Source of the DNA: Rhodospirillales bacterium
GTDB taxonomy: Bacteria; Pseudomonadota; Alphaproteobacteria; Rhodospirillales; JABHCV01
Reading direction: 5' to 3'
NCBI GenBank assembly: GCA_016776705.1
Contig: JADHSW010000076.1
Span: 1 to 12,341, forward strand
DNA: 12,341 bases
Shown: piece after piece, positions 1 to 7,760 of the stretch
How positions within the stretch are numbered: position 1 is the stretch's first letter
Layout of the letters: each line of letters starts with the position of its first letter
The notes under the pieces: model-generated
Seen by the model: only the letters and a program-made list of their open reading frames with translations
Database searches by the model: none
Told to the model about the DNA's origin: nothing
Translations under genes and position numbers: made by a program

Positions 1-709
1 TGGGGACGTATCCCGCATCAACCGCAGCACGGGACGCGCCAACGGCGGCTCCCAGTTTGTCAGCGATACCTTCAAGCAAGTGAAAGTTATCACCACTTTG
101 CATGCCACGACCACCGGAAATAATAATGCTGGCCGATGTCAATTCCGGGCGCTCGGACTTGGTCAGTTCCTGGCTGACAAAGCTGCTGAGGCCCTGGTCG
201 CCACCGCCGCTGACAGCTTCAACAGCGGCGTTTCCGCCTTCGGCTGCGGCTGGCTCGAAAGCGGTGCCACGAATGGTGATGACTTTTGGCGCATCGGCGG
301 ATTTGACCGTCGCCATTGCGTTACCGGCATAGACCGGACGAACAAAGGTATCGGCGTCTACAATTTCAGTAATTTCCGAAATCTGGGCGACATCCAAAAG
401 GGCGGCGACGCGGGGCATGATATTTTTCCCCGATGTGGTCGCCGGGGCAATAAGGTGGCTGTAGCCAGGGGCCAGTTCGACCAGCAGGGAGCTGACGTTT
501 TCCGCCAAGGCGTTGGCGAAAGCAGCGTTATCGGCAACCATGACCTTGGTCACACCGGCAACCTTGGCAGCCTGTTCGCCAACGCTGGTGCAGTTATGTC
601 CCGCGACCAGAACGGTGACATCGCCAAGCTCGGCAGCTGCCGTAACGGCGTTCAGGGTGGCGGGTTTCAATTCCGAATTATCGTGTTCGGCAACAACAAG
701 AATACTCAT
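1..709 (-). CDS. etfA: Electron transfer flavoprotein alpha subunit, 3' part outside window
   Basis: Alpha subunit of the soluble ETF heterodimer, which carries electrons from acyl-CoA dehydrogenases to ETF-ubiquinone oxidoreductase. The frame is open from the ATG at 709 to the left edge (236 residues seen). The family is usually about 310 residues, so roughly 75 C-terminal residues are missing. The N-terminal domain starts MSILVVAEHDN and has the conserved stretch TTSGKNIMPRVAALLDVAQI (about 91-110). The C-terminal FAD domain begins near residue 190, with SGGRGMQSGDNF (198-209) and GASRAAVDAGYVP (224-236), a hallmark FAD-binding segment. The ATG overlaps the etfB stop by one base (TGATG on the minus strand), so the two are translationally coupled. 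The only odd feature is the cut by the window edge. Family identity is very secure. Confidence 0.96.
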   Translation of the reverse strand, partial: MSILVVAEHDNSELKPATLNAVTAAAELGDVTVLVAGHNCTSVGEQAAKVAGVTKVMVADNAAFANALAENVSSLLVELAPGYSHLIAPATTSGKNIMPRVAALLDVAQISEITEIVDADTFVRPVYAGNAMATVKSADAPKVITIRGTAFEPAAAEGGNAAVEAVSGGGDQGLSSFVSQELTKSERPELTSASIIISGGRGMQSGDNFHLLEGIADKLGAAVGASRAAVDAGYVP

Positions 710-1458
710 CAGATTACCTTGGCCTCGTTCCTGAGTTTATCGACCAGTGCCGCAGCGTCTGCGACAATTTCACCGGCTTCGCGCTTCGGCGGCTCGACGA
801 CCTTGATGGTTTCAAGGCGCGGCGTCACATCGACGCCAAGCTCATCGGGCGTCAGGGTATCAATCGGCTTTTTCTTGGCCTTCATGATATTGGGTAGCGA
901 CGCATAACGCGGCTCGTTCAAACGCAGGTCCGTCGTAAGGACGGCAGGCATGTTGATGGTAATTGTTTCCAGTCCACCATCAACCTCGCGAATGACGGTT
1001 GCCTTGTCGCCATCGGACTCAAACTTTGAAGCGAATGTGCCTTGCGGCCAACCCAACAGGGCGGCCAGCATCTGGCCGGTCTGATTGGCATCGTCATCAA
1101 TGGCCTGCTTACCGACAATAACCAGATCGGGGTTTTCCTTATCGACAACGGCCTTGAGCAGCTTGGCGACGGCCAGTGGCTGTAGTTCGACATCGGTCTC
1201 GACAAGGATTCCCCGGTCGGCGCCCATGGCCAGCGCCGTACGGATTGTTTCCGACGATTGGGTGGTGCCCAGGGATACGGCGATGAGTTCGGAAGCCTTA
1301 CCAGCCTCTTTCAAGCGAATCGCTTCTTCGACAGCAATTTCGTCGAAGGGGTTCATGGACATTTTGACGTTTGCCGTCTCGACGCCCGTGTTGTCTGATT
1401 TAACGCGGATTTTGACGTTGTAGTCGATGACCCGCTTAACGGCGATAAGCACTTTCAT
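709..1458 (-). CDS. etfB: Electron transfer flavoprotein beta subunit
   Basis: Beta subunit of ETF, which binds AMP structurally and docks on partner dehydrogenases. The 249 residues match the usual family length. Visible landmarks are SMNPFDEIAVEEAIRLKEAG (34-53), VGKQAIDDDANQTGQMLAAL (115-134) and the partner-recognition loop NEPRYASLPNIMKAK (181-195). By alignment from memory, Leu188 corresponds to the anchoring Leu195 of human ETF-beta. The start at 1458 is preceded on the minus strand by a modest Shine-Dalgarno-like GGCAGGTC. It is the first gene of an etfB-etfA pair with its own candidate promoter at 1579-1607. In this neighbourhood the likely electron donor is the methylsuccinyl-CoA dehydrogenase at 4708-6381, although a housekeeping ETF normally serves several acyl-CoA dehydrogenases. 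Confidence 0.97.
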   Translation of the reverse strand: MKVLIAVKRVIDYNVKIRVKSDNTGVETANVKMSMNPFDEIAVEEAIRLKEAGKASELIAVSLGTTQSSETIRTALAMGADRGILVETDVELQPLAVAKLLKAVVDKENPDLVIVGKQAIDDDANQTGQMLAALLGWPQGTFASKFESDGDKATVIREVDGGLETITINMPAVLTTDLRLNEPRYASLPNIMKAKKKPIDTLTPDELGVDVTPRLETIKVVEPPKREAGEIVADAAALVDKLRNEAKVI

Positions 1459-1518
1459 AGATGACCTGCCGAATACCTTGAAGTTGGACCAAACGGAAGC
1501 CGAAGAAAGTTGTAAAAT

Positions 1519-1528
1519 TTAGCGCTAA
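1519..1528. promoter_or_regulatory. Perfect 10-bp palindrome in the etfBA leader
   Basis: TTAGCGCTAA is a perfect palindrome about 60 bases upstream of the etfB start and about 45 bases downstream of the predicted transcription start. Its position would suit a repressor operator, but a 10-bp palindrome can arise by chance and no regulator gene lies next to it. No other structure stands out in the 1459-1673 gap. Confidence 0.22.
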
Positions 1529-1578
1529 CACACTGAAACTTTTACGAAATTCTCTTTTTATGCTGACTTCGCAGTTGC

Positions 1579-1607
1579 ACAATAAGGATTGAGTCTGGCC
1601 CTGTCAA
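1579..1607 (-). promoter_or_regulatory. Candidate sigma-70 promoter of etfBA
   Basis: On the minus strand a perfect TTGACA (complement of 1602-1607) is followed after 17 bases by TATTGT (complement of 1579-1584), which matches the -10 consensus at four of six positions. Transcription would start near 1571, leaving a leader of about 110 bases before etfB. The site lies about 67 bases beyond the stop of the upstream adenosyltransferase gene, suggesting that etfBA can be transcribed separately from the lysE-adenosyltransferase pair. It is a pattern match only. Confidence 0.5.
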
Positions 1608-1673
1608 TGTTGCCATGCGCCTCATTTTATGCGGATTTCGACCCCTTCTAAAGTGTCAGCTGGAATAGGGAAT

Positions 1674-2237
1674 TCAGCGATTGGCGCCAGGCGTCCAAAG
1701 GACATCGGTCTTGCCGCCATCGTTCAGCAAACGGGACAACTGGAACAGGTGATCGGACAGCCGATTTATGTAACGTAGGGCGACCGGATTGACAGGCTCA
1801 AGGCTTGCCAGTTCACATATCAGTCTTTCGGCGCGCCGTGATACTGTTCGCCCCAGGTGCAGATGAGCCGCCGCCGCTGAACCGCCAGGCAGGATGAATG
1901 AGGTCAGCGCATCAAGCTGGTCGTTCATGGCGTCAATTTCAGCTTCAAGTCGGTCCACTTGCGCATCAACGATTCGCAAAGCCTGCCCCTCTTCGGTGCC
2001 GTCGCCAGGGCAGCACAAATCAGCGCCAAGATCGAACAGGTCATTCTGGATGCGCGCCAGCATGTCATCGGTGTCGCCCTCGCTGTGAAGGCGCGCCAGT
2101 CCAATCACGGCATTGGTTTCATCAACACTGCCGTAGGCGGCGACCCGCAGGTCATGTTTTGGCTTGCGCGAGCCATCGCCCAGGGATGTCTCCCCCTTGT
2201 CACCACCGCGGGTATAGATTTTTGTCAGCTTGACCAT
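1674..2237 (-). CDS. pduO: PduO-type ATP:cob(I)alamin adenosyltransferase
   Basis: Transfers the 5'-deoxyadenosyl group of ATP to reduced cobalamin, giving adenosylcobalamin in the cytoplasm. The 187 residues match the family length. The N-terminal ATP-binding motif TRGGDKGETSLGDG is at 9-22, followed by YGSVDETNA (35-43), the helix motif GRTVSRRAERLICELA (129-144) and the C-terminal YINRLSDHLFQLSR (156-169). These are signatures of the PduO/MMAB type, not the unrelated CobA or EutT types. The ATG at 2237 lies 4 bases after the lysE stop, so the genes are probably cotranscribed, with a weak ribosome site inside the end of lysE. Its product is the cofactor needed by the ethylmalonyl-CoA mutase at 7846-9864, which is a reasonable biological link (inference). 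Gene naming varies (pduO or cobO). Confidence 0.94.
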   Translation of the reverse strand: MVKLTKIYTRGGDKGETSLGDGSRKPKHDLRVAAYGSVDETNAVIGLARLHSEGDTDDMLARIQNDLFDLGADLCCPGDGTEEGQALRIVDAQVDRLEAEIDAMNDQLDALTSFILPGGSAAAAHLHLGRTVSRRAERLICELASLEPVNPVALRYINRLSDHLFQLSRLLNDGGKTDVLWTPGANR

Positions 2238-2241
2238 TGTT

Positions 2242-2865
2242 TTATGACTTTCGTGCGAAGGCCAGAGCCAGACCGGTGCCGATCATCAGGCCACCGGTGA
2301 TGCGGTTGCGCAGGCGGCCGCGTTTGGCATCGGCAAGATAGGGACGCAAGCGCCCACACAAAATCGCATAGCAGCTATCAAGGCTGGTGGCGATAACAAG
2401 GAAGGTGACGCTCAGGATCAGCAATTGCTGACCCGGATCGCGGGCGGGGTCCAAGAACTGGGGGAAGAAAGCGGCGTAAAACAGGATCGTCTTCGGGTTG
2501 GTGATCGAAATCAGGAAACCCTGCCAGAAGATGCCTTTTTTCGACCACGCCTTGGTATTTTCCCCTCCCAGCACAACGGGTCTGGCACGCCACTGCTGAA
2601 GGCCTAAAAAAACCAAATAGGCCGCGCCAAACCAGCGCAGCCATTCGAACCATTGGGCAAGCAGCAAAAAGGCCGACGTCATACCGAGCCCACCGACGGT
2701 CAGCATCAATGCCGTCGCGCTGGATGTGCCGACAACCGTGCGCAGACCGTGACGCGTGCCGTAGGCCAGCGAATTGGCGACGGTAATGGTCACGATTGGC
2801 CCGGGCATTAAAATCAGAAGGGTCGTTGCCAACACAAAAGTTATGTACAGGTCTGTGTCTATCAT
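2242..2865 (-). CDS. LysE/RhtB-family amino-acid exporter
   Basis: Inner-membrane exporter of the LysE/RhtB superfamily, whose known substrates are amino acids and derivatives (lysine, homoserine, threonine, leucine). The 207 residues are typical. Hydrophobic segments fall at about 7-30, 40-70, 71-92, 111-135, 145-170 and 186-203. Family landmarks are LILMPGPIVTITVANSLAYG (17-36) and the conserved ITNPKTILFYAAFFPQFLDP (about 120-139). The ATG at 2865 is preceded by AAGG at good spacing on the minus strand. It is divergent from the periplasmic-binding-domain kinase at 3046 and lies directly upstream of the adenosyltransferase. The substrate cannot be read from the sequence. Confidence 0.9.
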   Translation of the reverse strand: MIDTDLYITFVLATTLLILMPGPIVTITVANSLAYGTRHGLRTVVGTSSATALMLTVGGLGMTSAFLLLAQWFEWLRWFGAAYLVFLGLQQWRARPVVLGGENTKAWSKKGIFWQGFLISITNPKTILFYAAFFPQFLDPARDPGQQLLILSVTFLVIATSLDSCYAILCGRLRPYLADAKRGRLRNRITGGLMIGTGLALAFARKS

Positions 2866-2972
2866 GGTGAGACCTTAATTCGGGTTGTTGGGAAAGGGAA
2901 GGGGGGTGATTGTTTCATGCCTCCTGTATGGATGGACCCGATTCCAGGACGCAGGATACACAATGGTAAAAG

Positions 2973-2986
2973 ATGATTTAGATCAA
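2973..2986. promoter_or_regulatory. FNR/FixK-like box between lysE and the sensor kinase
   Basis: ATGAT-TTAG-ATCAA matches the FNR/Anr/FixK consensus TTGAT-N4-ATCAA at nine of ten half-site positions. It lies 60 bases upstream of the kinase start and 108 bases upstream of the lysE start. Downstream on the plus strand are weak -10 candidates (CATACT at 3004-3009, TATATC at 3014-3019), so the box could be an activating site for the kinase gene. Direction and function are inferred. The rest of 2866-3045 holds no gene that I can support. Confidence 0.4.
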
Positions 2987-3045
2987 TGTAAAAAACATCA
3001 TCGCATACTAGGGTATATCCATCTCGTTAGGCGAAAGATCTTCGG

Positions 3046-4686
3046 ATGAAACTGTCTGCCAGAATTGCTGGATTTTCTTTGTTGCTGGTATTTATTCTCG
3101 GCGCACGGACTGTCGTTGCGGGCGAGAAAAACACGATCACCGTTGGTACGGGGGGGAATTTTCCACCCTATACGATGCTGGACAGGGAGGGCCATCCCTA
3201 CGGTTTCGCAATTGATGTCATGAACGCCGTAGCAGCGCGGGCTGGATTAACGCCCAGGTATGTCGTCATGCCCAAATACAAAAGCGTCTTCAGGGCCCTT
3301 GAAGAAGGCAAAATCGATGTGATTTCAAGCCTGGGTATTTCGGATAGCCGCAAGAAGATCTTTGCCTTTACGCCACCCATTGAAACCGCCCGGGTTTCTT
3401 TTATTCAACGTCGGGATGGTTCAGAAATTGTAAAAATGGAAGATCTGTACGACAAAAAGGTAGGCGTTATTCCACCTAATCTGACGTCAAGAATTCTGGG
3501 CACGCATCCTCGAATCAAACAGGTGACCTACCTTGATGTTCCGTCTGCCTTATTTGCTCTTTTATCGGCCCAGGTTGAAGCCGTTGCTTATACGGAATCC
3601 GTCGCCTGGAACTTCGCCCGGCAGGCGGGCATTGAAAACCGGTTGAAGGCGAGCCCGACACCGATCAGGGAAATAAAACGCGCCATTGCTGTTAACAGGA
3701 ACAATGCCGCATTGCTGGCGGCGTTGAGTCCGGCGGTAGAGGGTTTTCTGAAAAGCGAAGATTATCGCCAGATTTATGTGAAATGGTTTGGTAAAAAAAC
3801 CCCGTTCTGGACACCCATGCGTGTGGCCACAGGAATGGGAATATTTTTTGGCAGTATAATTGTCGGCCTGATGGTTTGGCGATATCGCTCGATGGTTTCC
3901 TTAAACAGGGAACTGCTAAAAAGCATCACCGAGCGCAATCTGGCGGAAGTGGAACGACAGGCGGCATTGGTGGATGCCGAGCGAGCCAATCAGGCTAAAA
4001 CAGAATTCCTGGCGACCATGAGCCATGAATTTAGAACTCCCCTGAACGCCATTCTTGGTTTTAGTGAAATGCTGCGGGCACAGTATTTTGGCCCCCTGGG
4101 TGCCGACAACTACAAGATTTATGCAGAAGACATTCATACCAGCGGTGAGCTTATGCTGGGTCTGGTTAATGACATGCTGGACATTGCCGCCATTGAAGCG
4201 GGCAAACGCCCGCTGGTGAACGAGGATGTGGATGTTGGCGAAGTCGTTGCCGATTGTGTGAGAAACATTGAGCCGGGGGCAGAGGGGAAAGGGGTTAAGC
4301 TTTCGATAGATTTGCCCGATGAGAAGCCATCCCTTTACACTGATAAGCGTTCCGTAACCCAAATCATGCTGAATCTGCTTTCCAACGCCCTCAAGTTCAC
4401 TGAACCGGGCGGGTCAATTACTGTTCGTGTTCTTGCGACGAGAGAAAACCTTACAATCCAGGTCGCCGACACGGGTATAGGGATACCACCCGAAAAACTG
4501 GCTGCCGTCACAGATCCCTTTTATCAGGCACAGACGGACCCGCTTATCGCCAAAGAAGGAACCGGGTTGGGATTGTCGATTGTGAAGTCCCTTGTCGACA
4601 CCCTGGGCGGCGAGTTGAGTCTTTCCAGTGAAGTCGACAAGGGAACGGTTGTTACCGTTACATTCCCGTTCGTGGGATGGGCCTGA
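3046..4686 (+). CDS. Sensor histidine kinase with periplasmic solute-binding domain
   Basis: A 546-residue membrane sensor kinase. A signal peptide covers about 1-25, with likely cleavage after VVA. A family-3 solute-binding (SBP_bac_3/PBPb) domain spans about 30-248, with TVGTGGNFPPYTM (32-44), the GFAIDVMNAVAARAG segment (53-67) and ALEEGKIDVISS (84-95). One transmembrane helix lies at about 258-279, then a short linker with coiled-coil character (285-320). HisKA follows with phospho-acceptor His327 in MSHEFRTPLN. The ATPase domain has the N box LNLLSNALKFT (442-452), G1 ADTGIGI (474-480) and G2 GTGLGL (505-510), so it looks catalytically intact. The architecture resembles the input part of BvgS/EvgS-type sensors, but there is no receiver or HPt domain and no response regulator beside it. 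SBP_bac_3 domains commonly bind amino acids, so an amino-acid-like ligand is plausible (inference). The Shine-Dalgarno before 3046 is poor. Confidence 0.93.
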   Translation: MKLSARIAGFSLLLVFILGARTVVAGEKNTITVGTGGNFPPYTMLDREGHPYGFAIDVMNAVAARAGLTPRYVVMPKYKSVFRALEEGKIDVISSLGISDSRKKIFAFTPPIETARVSFIQRRDGSEIVKMEDLYDKKVGVIPPNLTSRILGTHPRIKQVTYLDVPSALFALLSAQVEAVAYTESVAWNFARQAGIENRLKASPTPIREIKRAIAVNRNNAALLAALSPAVEGFLKSEDYRQIYVKWFGKKTPFWTPMRVATGMGIFFGSIIVGLMVWRYRSMVSLNRELLKSITERNLAEVERQAALVDAERANQAKTEFLATMSHEFRTPLNAILGFSEMLRAQYFGPLGADNYKIYAEDIHTSGELMLGLVNDMLDIAAIEAGKRPLVNEDVDVGEVVADCVRNIEPGAEGKGVKLSIDLPDEKPSLYTDKRSVTQIMLNLLSNALKFTEPGGSITVRVLATRENLTIQVADTGIGIPPEKLAAVTDPFYQAQTDPLIAKEGTGLGLSIVKSLVDTLGGELSLSSEVDKGTVVTVTFPFVGWA

Positions 4687-4707
4687 GCGAAAGATCAGGC
4701 ATCCTGT

Positions 4708-6381
4708 TTAATTGCGCCCCGTCAGCAATCCACGGGCAATAACATGGGCCTGAATTTCAGCAGCCCCCTCGAAAATATTCAGGATGCGGGCATCGCACAA
4801 AACGCGGGAAATCGGATATTCCAGCGCGTAGCCGTTGCCGCCGTGCACTTGCAGGGCGTTGTCGGCGTTGGACCAGGCAACGCGGGCGGCGAGAAGTTTC
4901 GCCATTCCGGCTTCAATATCGCAGCGACGGTCTGAATCCTTTTCACGACCGGCGAAATAGGAAAGCTGTTTGGCGACCATGGTTTCCACCGCCATCCATG
5001 CAAGTTTGCCCGCGACGCGGGGGAATTCGACTATGGGTTTGCCAAACTGAATGCGTTCACGAGCGTAGGCGAGGCCCAGTTCCAATGCAGATTGAGCGAC
5101 ACCGGCGGCGCGGGCGGCGGTCTGGATGCGGGCAGATTCAAAAGTCGCCATCAGGTGTTTGAAGCCCTGGCCTTCTTCGCCGCCCAGCAAGCCGTCCTTT
5201 GCCACTTCGAAACCGTCAAAGCCAAGCTCGTATTCTTTCATGCCGCGATAGCCAAGCACCTCGATCTCGCCACCGGTCATGCCGTCGGCGGGGAACGGAT
5301 CGTCCTCGGTTCCGCGGGGTTTTTCAGCAAGAAGCATGGAAAGGCCTTTGTAACCCGGCTCGTCCGCCTTGGTGCGGCACAGCAGGGTCATCATGTCGGA
5401 TCGCGCTGCATGGGTGATCCATGTTTTGTTGCCGGTGATCTTGTAAACTTCGCCTTCAAGCACGCCTCGTGTTTTAAGGGACGCCAGATCGGACCCTGTG
5501 CCGGGTTCGGTAAAGACGGCGGTCGGCAGAATTTCACCGGAGGCGATCTTAGGCAGGTAATGTTCTTTCTGCTCGTCTGTGCCGCCCAGGCGGATCAACT
5601 CGGCGGCTATTTCTGAACGGGTGCCCAGGGAACCAACGCCGATGTAGCCACGGGACAGCTCTTCGGTAACAACGCACATGGCTGTTTTGCCCATGCCAAG
5701 GCCGCCGAATTCTTCCGGGATCGTCAGGCCGAAGACGCCAAGCTCGGCCATCTGTTCGACGATTTCCATGGGGATCAACTCGTCCTTCAGGTGCCATTCG
5801 TGGGCATGGGGCAAAACCTGTTCGCTGACAAAACGGCGGAACTGGTCGCGGACCATGTCCAGCATTTCATCATCCAGACAGGGGTCGCCGAAGTAGCCGC
5901 TGTCGGCGCCTTCTTCTATCAGTTTGGCGATGCGCATACGCGCCGCGTTGGTGTTGCCGCCTTCGACCAGTTTTTTGACCCCGGCGGTGAAGAAGGCGTG
6001 AGTATCCTTACTGGAAATACCCAGATCGCGCGGACGGACAATTTCCACTTGCGACAAGGGAATGCCGCCATAAAGCTGCGACAGGTACTCACCATAAGCA
6101 GATTGCAGAATAAGCTGCTCAAGCTCACCAAAGTTGCCATTAGTTTGCAGTCTTTGGCCCCAACCCAGCATTTGGCGAAGTGCTTCAACATATGTTGCAG
6201 CCCAGGAAAGTCCGTGGGCCGCGAACTGATCGGCATCGATAAGCTGGGCATTGACACGACCCTCACGGATAACGCGGGTACCGACGCAATCCTTGATCTT
6301 GCCGAGCAAAATTTCAGCAGACTCCAGTGCGTCTTCACAAGCGGGCATCAGCCCTTCGATGATGGGTGAATTGTCGGTCAT
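4708..6381 (-). CDS. mcd: Methylsuccinyl-CoA dehydrogenase (acyl-CoA dehydrogenase family)
   Basis: FAD enzyme of the ethylmalonyl-CoA pathway that oxidises (2S)-methylsuccinyl-CoA to mesaconyl-CoA. At 557 residues it carries an N-terminal extension of about 165 residues that ordinary ~380-residue acyl-CoA dehydrogenases lack; such an extension is typical of Mcd. The dehydrogenase body begins near 170, with IPEEFGGLGMGK (221-232), the FAD-contact TAVFTEPGTGSDLASLKT (287-304) and GNKTWITHA (317-325). The C-terminal YPISRVLCDARILNIFEGAAEI (522-543) includes Glu538, aligned with the catalytic base of medium-chain dehydrogenases. It lies 17 bases behind ccr with a good AAGGACA ribosome site (complement of 6387-6393), so the two form an operon. 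The assignment rests on length plus the ccr/ecm context; sequence alone would give only the superfamily. ETF at 1-1458 is the likely electron acceptor. Confidence 0.93.
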   Translation of the reverse strand: MTDNSPIIEGLMPACEDALESAEILLGKIKDCVGTRVIREGRVNAQLIDADQFAAHGLSWAATYVEALRQMLGWGQRLQTNGNFGELEQLILQSAYGEYLSQLYGGIPLSQVEIVRPRDLGISSKDTHAFFTAGVKKLVEGGNTNAARMRIAKLIEEGADSGYFGDPCLDDEMLDMVRDQFRRFVSEQVLPHAHEWHLKDELIPMEIVEQMAELGVFGLTIPEEFGGLGMGKTAMCVVTEELSRGYIGVGSLGTRSEIAAELIRLGGTDEQKEHYLPKIASGEILPTAVFTEPGTGSDLASLKTRGVLEGEVYKITGNKTWITHAARSDMMTLLCRTKADEPGYKGLSMLLAEKPRGTEDDPFPADGMTGGEIEVLGYRGMKEYELGFDGFEVAKDGLLGGEEGQGFKHLMATFESARIQTAARAAGVAQSALELGLAYARERIQFGKPIVEFPRVAGKLAWMAVETMVAKQLSYFAGREKDSDRRCDIEAGMAKLLAARVAWSNADNALQVHGGNGYALEYPISRVLCDARILNIFEGAAEIQAHVIARGLLTGRN

Positions 6382-6398
6382 GTCGATGTCCTTAACCT

Positions 6399-7679
6399 TT
6401 AGGCGTCGATGCAGTCTTCAAGGGTGCGCAGGCCGGGCTTTTTGGCCTGGACCAGAACGGCCATGTTGCCGGGCTTGTGCTCGTTGCGCTGCATTTTCAT
6501 GTGCGCTTCGGGGATATCATCCCAGGCGAACATTTCAGACATGCAAGGGTCGATACGTCGCTCGATAACCAACTGGTTGGCCTGGGAGGCCTGCTTCAGG
6601 TTGGCGAAGTGGCTGCCCTGAATACGCTTCTGGCGCATCCAGACGAAACGGGCGTCCATGGTCAGGTTGTAACCGGTGGTTCCGGCGCAGAACACGACCA
6701 TTCCGCCACGTTTAACGACGTTGCAAGATACCGGGAATGTCGCCTCTCCGGGATGTTCAAAGACAAAATCGACGTCCTTGCCCTTGCCGGTGATATCCCA
6801 TATGGCTTTGCCGAACTTGCGGGTTTCTTTCATGTAATCGCCGAAACCTTCGCCGTTGACTTCTGGCAACTGGCCCCAGCAATTGAAGTCTTTACGGTTA
6901 AGCACGCCCTTGGCGCCCAGTTCCATGACGAAGTCGCGTTTGGATTCGTCGGAGATGACACCGATGGCGTTGGCGCCGGCGGTGGCGATCAACTGAATGG
7001 CCATTGAACCGAGACCGCCGGAAGCGCCCCAGACCAGGACATTGTGACCCGGACGCAGGATGTGCGGACGATGGCCGAACAACATGCGGTAGGCGGTGGC
7101 GAGCGTCAGCGTGTAGCAGGCGCTTTCTTCCCAGGTCAGGTGTTTGGCGCGCGGCATAACCTGCTGCGCCTGAACGCGGGTGAACTGGGCAAATGATCCG
7201 TCCGGGGTTTCGTAACCCCAAATTCGCTGCGAGGGCGAGAACATGGGATCGCCGCCGTTGCATTCCTCGTCATCGCCGTCATCCTGGTTACAGTGAACAA
7301 TGACCTCGTCGCCGACCTTGAAGCGTTTGACCTTGTCGCCGACGGCCCAGACAATTCCTGAAGCATCCGATCCGGCGATGTGATATTCAGCCTTGTGAAT
7401 GTCGAACGGGGTCACGGGCTTGCCCAGGGCGGCCCAGACACCGTTATAGTTGACCCCGGCGGCCATCACCATGACCAGAACATCGTGGGGGTCAAGTTCG
7501 GGTGTGTCGACGACTTCCACCTGCATGGCGGTATCCGGGTTGCCATGACGCTCGCGGCGAATGGCCCAGGCGTACATTTGCTTCGGCACATGGCCCAAGG
7601 GAGGGATTTCGCCGATTTCGTACAAATCTTTTTTCGGCAAATGTGCGTACATTTCAAGCACTTCGTCGCTGTCACTCAT
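6399..7679 (-). CDS. ccr: Crotonyl-CoA carboxylase/reductase
   Basis: NADPH-dependent reductive carboxylase turning crotonyl-CoA and CO2 into (2S)-ethylmalonyl-CoA, the committed step of the pathway. The 426 residues match the family. It is a medium-chain dehydrogenase/reductase without the zinc-alcohol-dehydrogenase catalytic set. Landmarks are AAGVNYNGVWAALG (73-86), HCNQDDGDDEECNGGDPMFS (129-148), RIWGYETPDGSFAQFTRVQA (152-171), the nucleotide-binding VWGASGGLGSMAIQL (216-230) and IQGSHFANLKQAS (353-365). The Asn77/79 region, Glu157 and His357 correspond to the CO2-holding residues described for the Kitasatospora enzyme (alignment from memory). The ATG at 7679 has a strong GAGGACA ribosome site (complement of 7685-7691). 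It is divergent from ecm and heads the ccr-mcd operon. Confidence 0.97.
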   Translation of the reverse strand: MSDSDEVLEMYAHLPKKDLYEIGEIPPLGHVPKQMYAWAIRRERHGNPDTAMQVEVVDTPELDPHDVLVMVMAAGVNYNGVWAALGKPVTPFDIHKAEYHIAGSDASGIVWAVGDKVKRFKVGDEVIVHCNQDDGDDEECNGGDPMFSPSQRIWGYETPDGSFAQFTRVQAQQVMPRAKHLTWEESACYTLTLATAYRMLFGHRPHILRPGHNVLVWGASGGLGSMAIQLIATAGANAIGVISDESKRDFVMELGAKGVLNRKDFNCWGQLPEVNGEGFGDYMKETRKFGKAIWDITGKGKDVDFVFEHPGEATFPVSCNVVKRGGMVVFCAGTTGYNLTMDARFVWMRQKRIQGSHFANLKQASQANQLVIERRIDPCMSEMFAWDDIPEAHMKMQRNEHKPGNMAVLVQAKKPGLRTLEDCIDA

Positions 7680-7715
7680 AACTGTGTCCTCAAAAACTCT
7701 TCAGAATGTTTCAAC

Positions 7716-7744
7716 GTAATAGACTTTTGCGGGTTTCTTCGCAA
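7716..7744 (-). promoter_or_regulatory. Candidate ccr-mcd promoter overlapped by an inverted repeat
   Basis: On the minus strand TTGCGA (complement of 7739-7744) and TATTAC (complement of 7716-7721) are 17 bases apart, each matching four of six consensus bases. The -35 end overlaps an inverted repeat TTGCG (7727-7731), 8-base spacer, CGCAA (7740-7744), which is well placed for a regulator to control access to the promoter. TetR-type CcrR is known to act at ccr in Methylobacterium; whether a similar protein binds here is unknown. Both elements are weak when taken alone. Confidence 0.35.
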
Positions 7745-7760
7745 TGCACAATTTGATAGA

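Noticed and set aside
80..907. 275-codon open frame on the plus strand
   Set aside because: It runs opposite etfA and etfB, which have clear family motifs; its translation is low-complexity Gly/Asn/Ser and spans both real genes and their junction, so it is a shadow.
3916..4362. 148-codon minus-strand frame opposite the sensor kinase
   Set aside because: It covers the HisKA and ATPase coding region of an intact kinase and has no recognisable domain.
4696..4706. CAGG-CAT-CCTG followed by TTTA as a terminator between the kinase and mcd genes
   Set aside because: The stem is only 4 bp; too weak to call.
5092..6369. Long plus-strand frames (174 and 192 codons) opposite mcd
   Set aside because: They are antisense to a gene with a complete set of conserved motifs, and neither resembles a known family.
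6477..7007. 176-codon plus-strand frame opposite ccr
   Set aside because: Antisense shadow of ccr without recognisable motifs.
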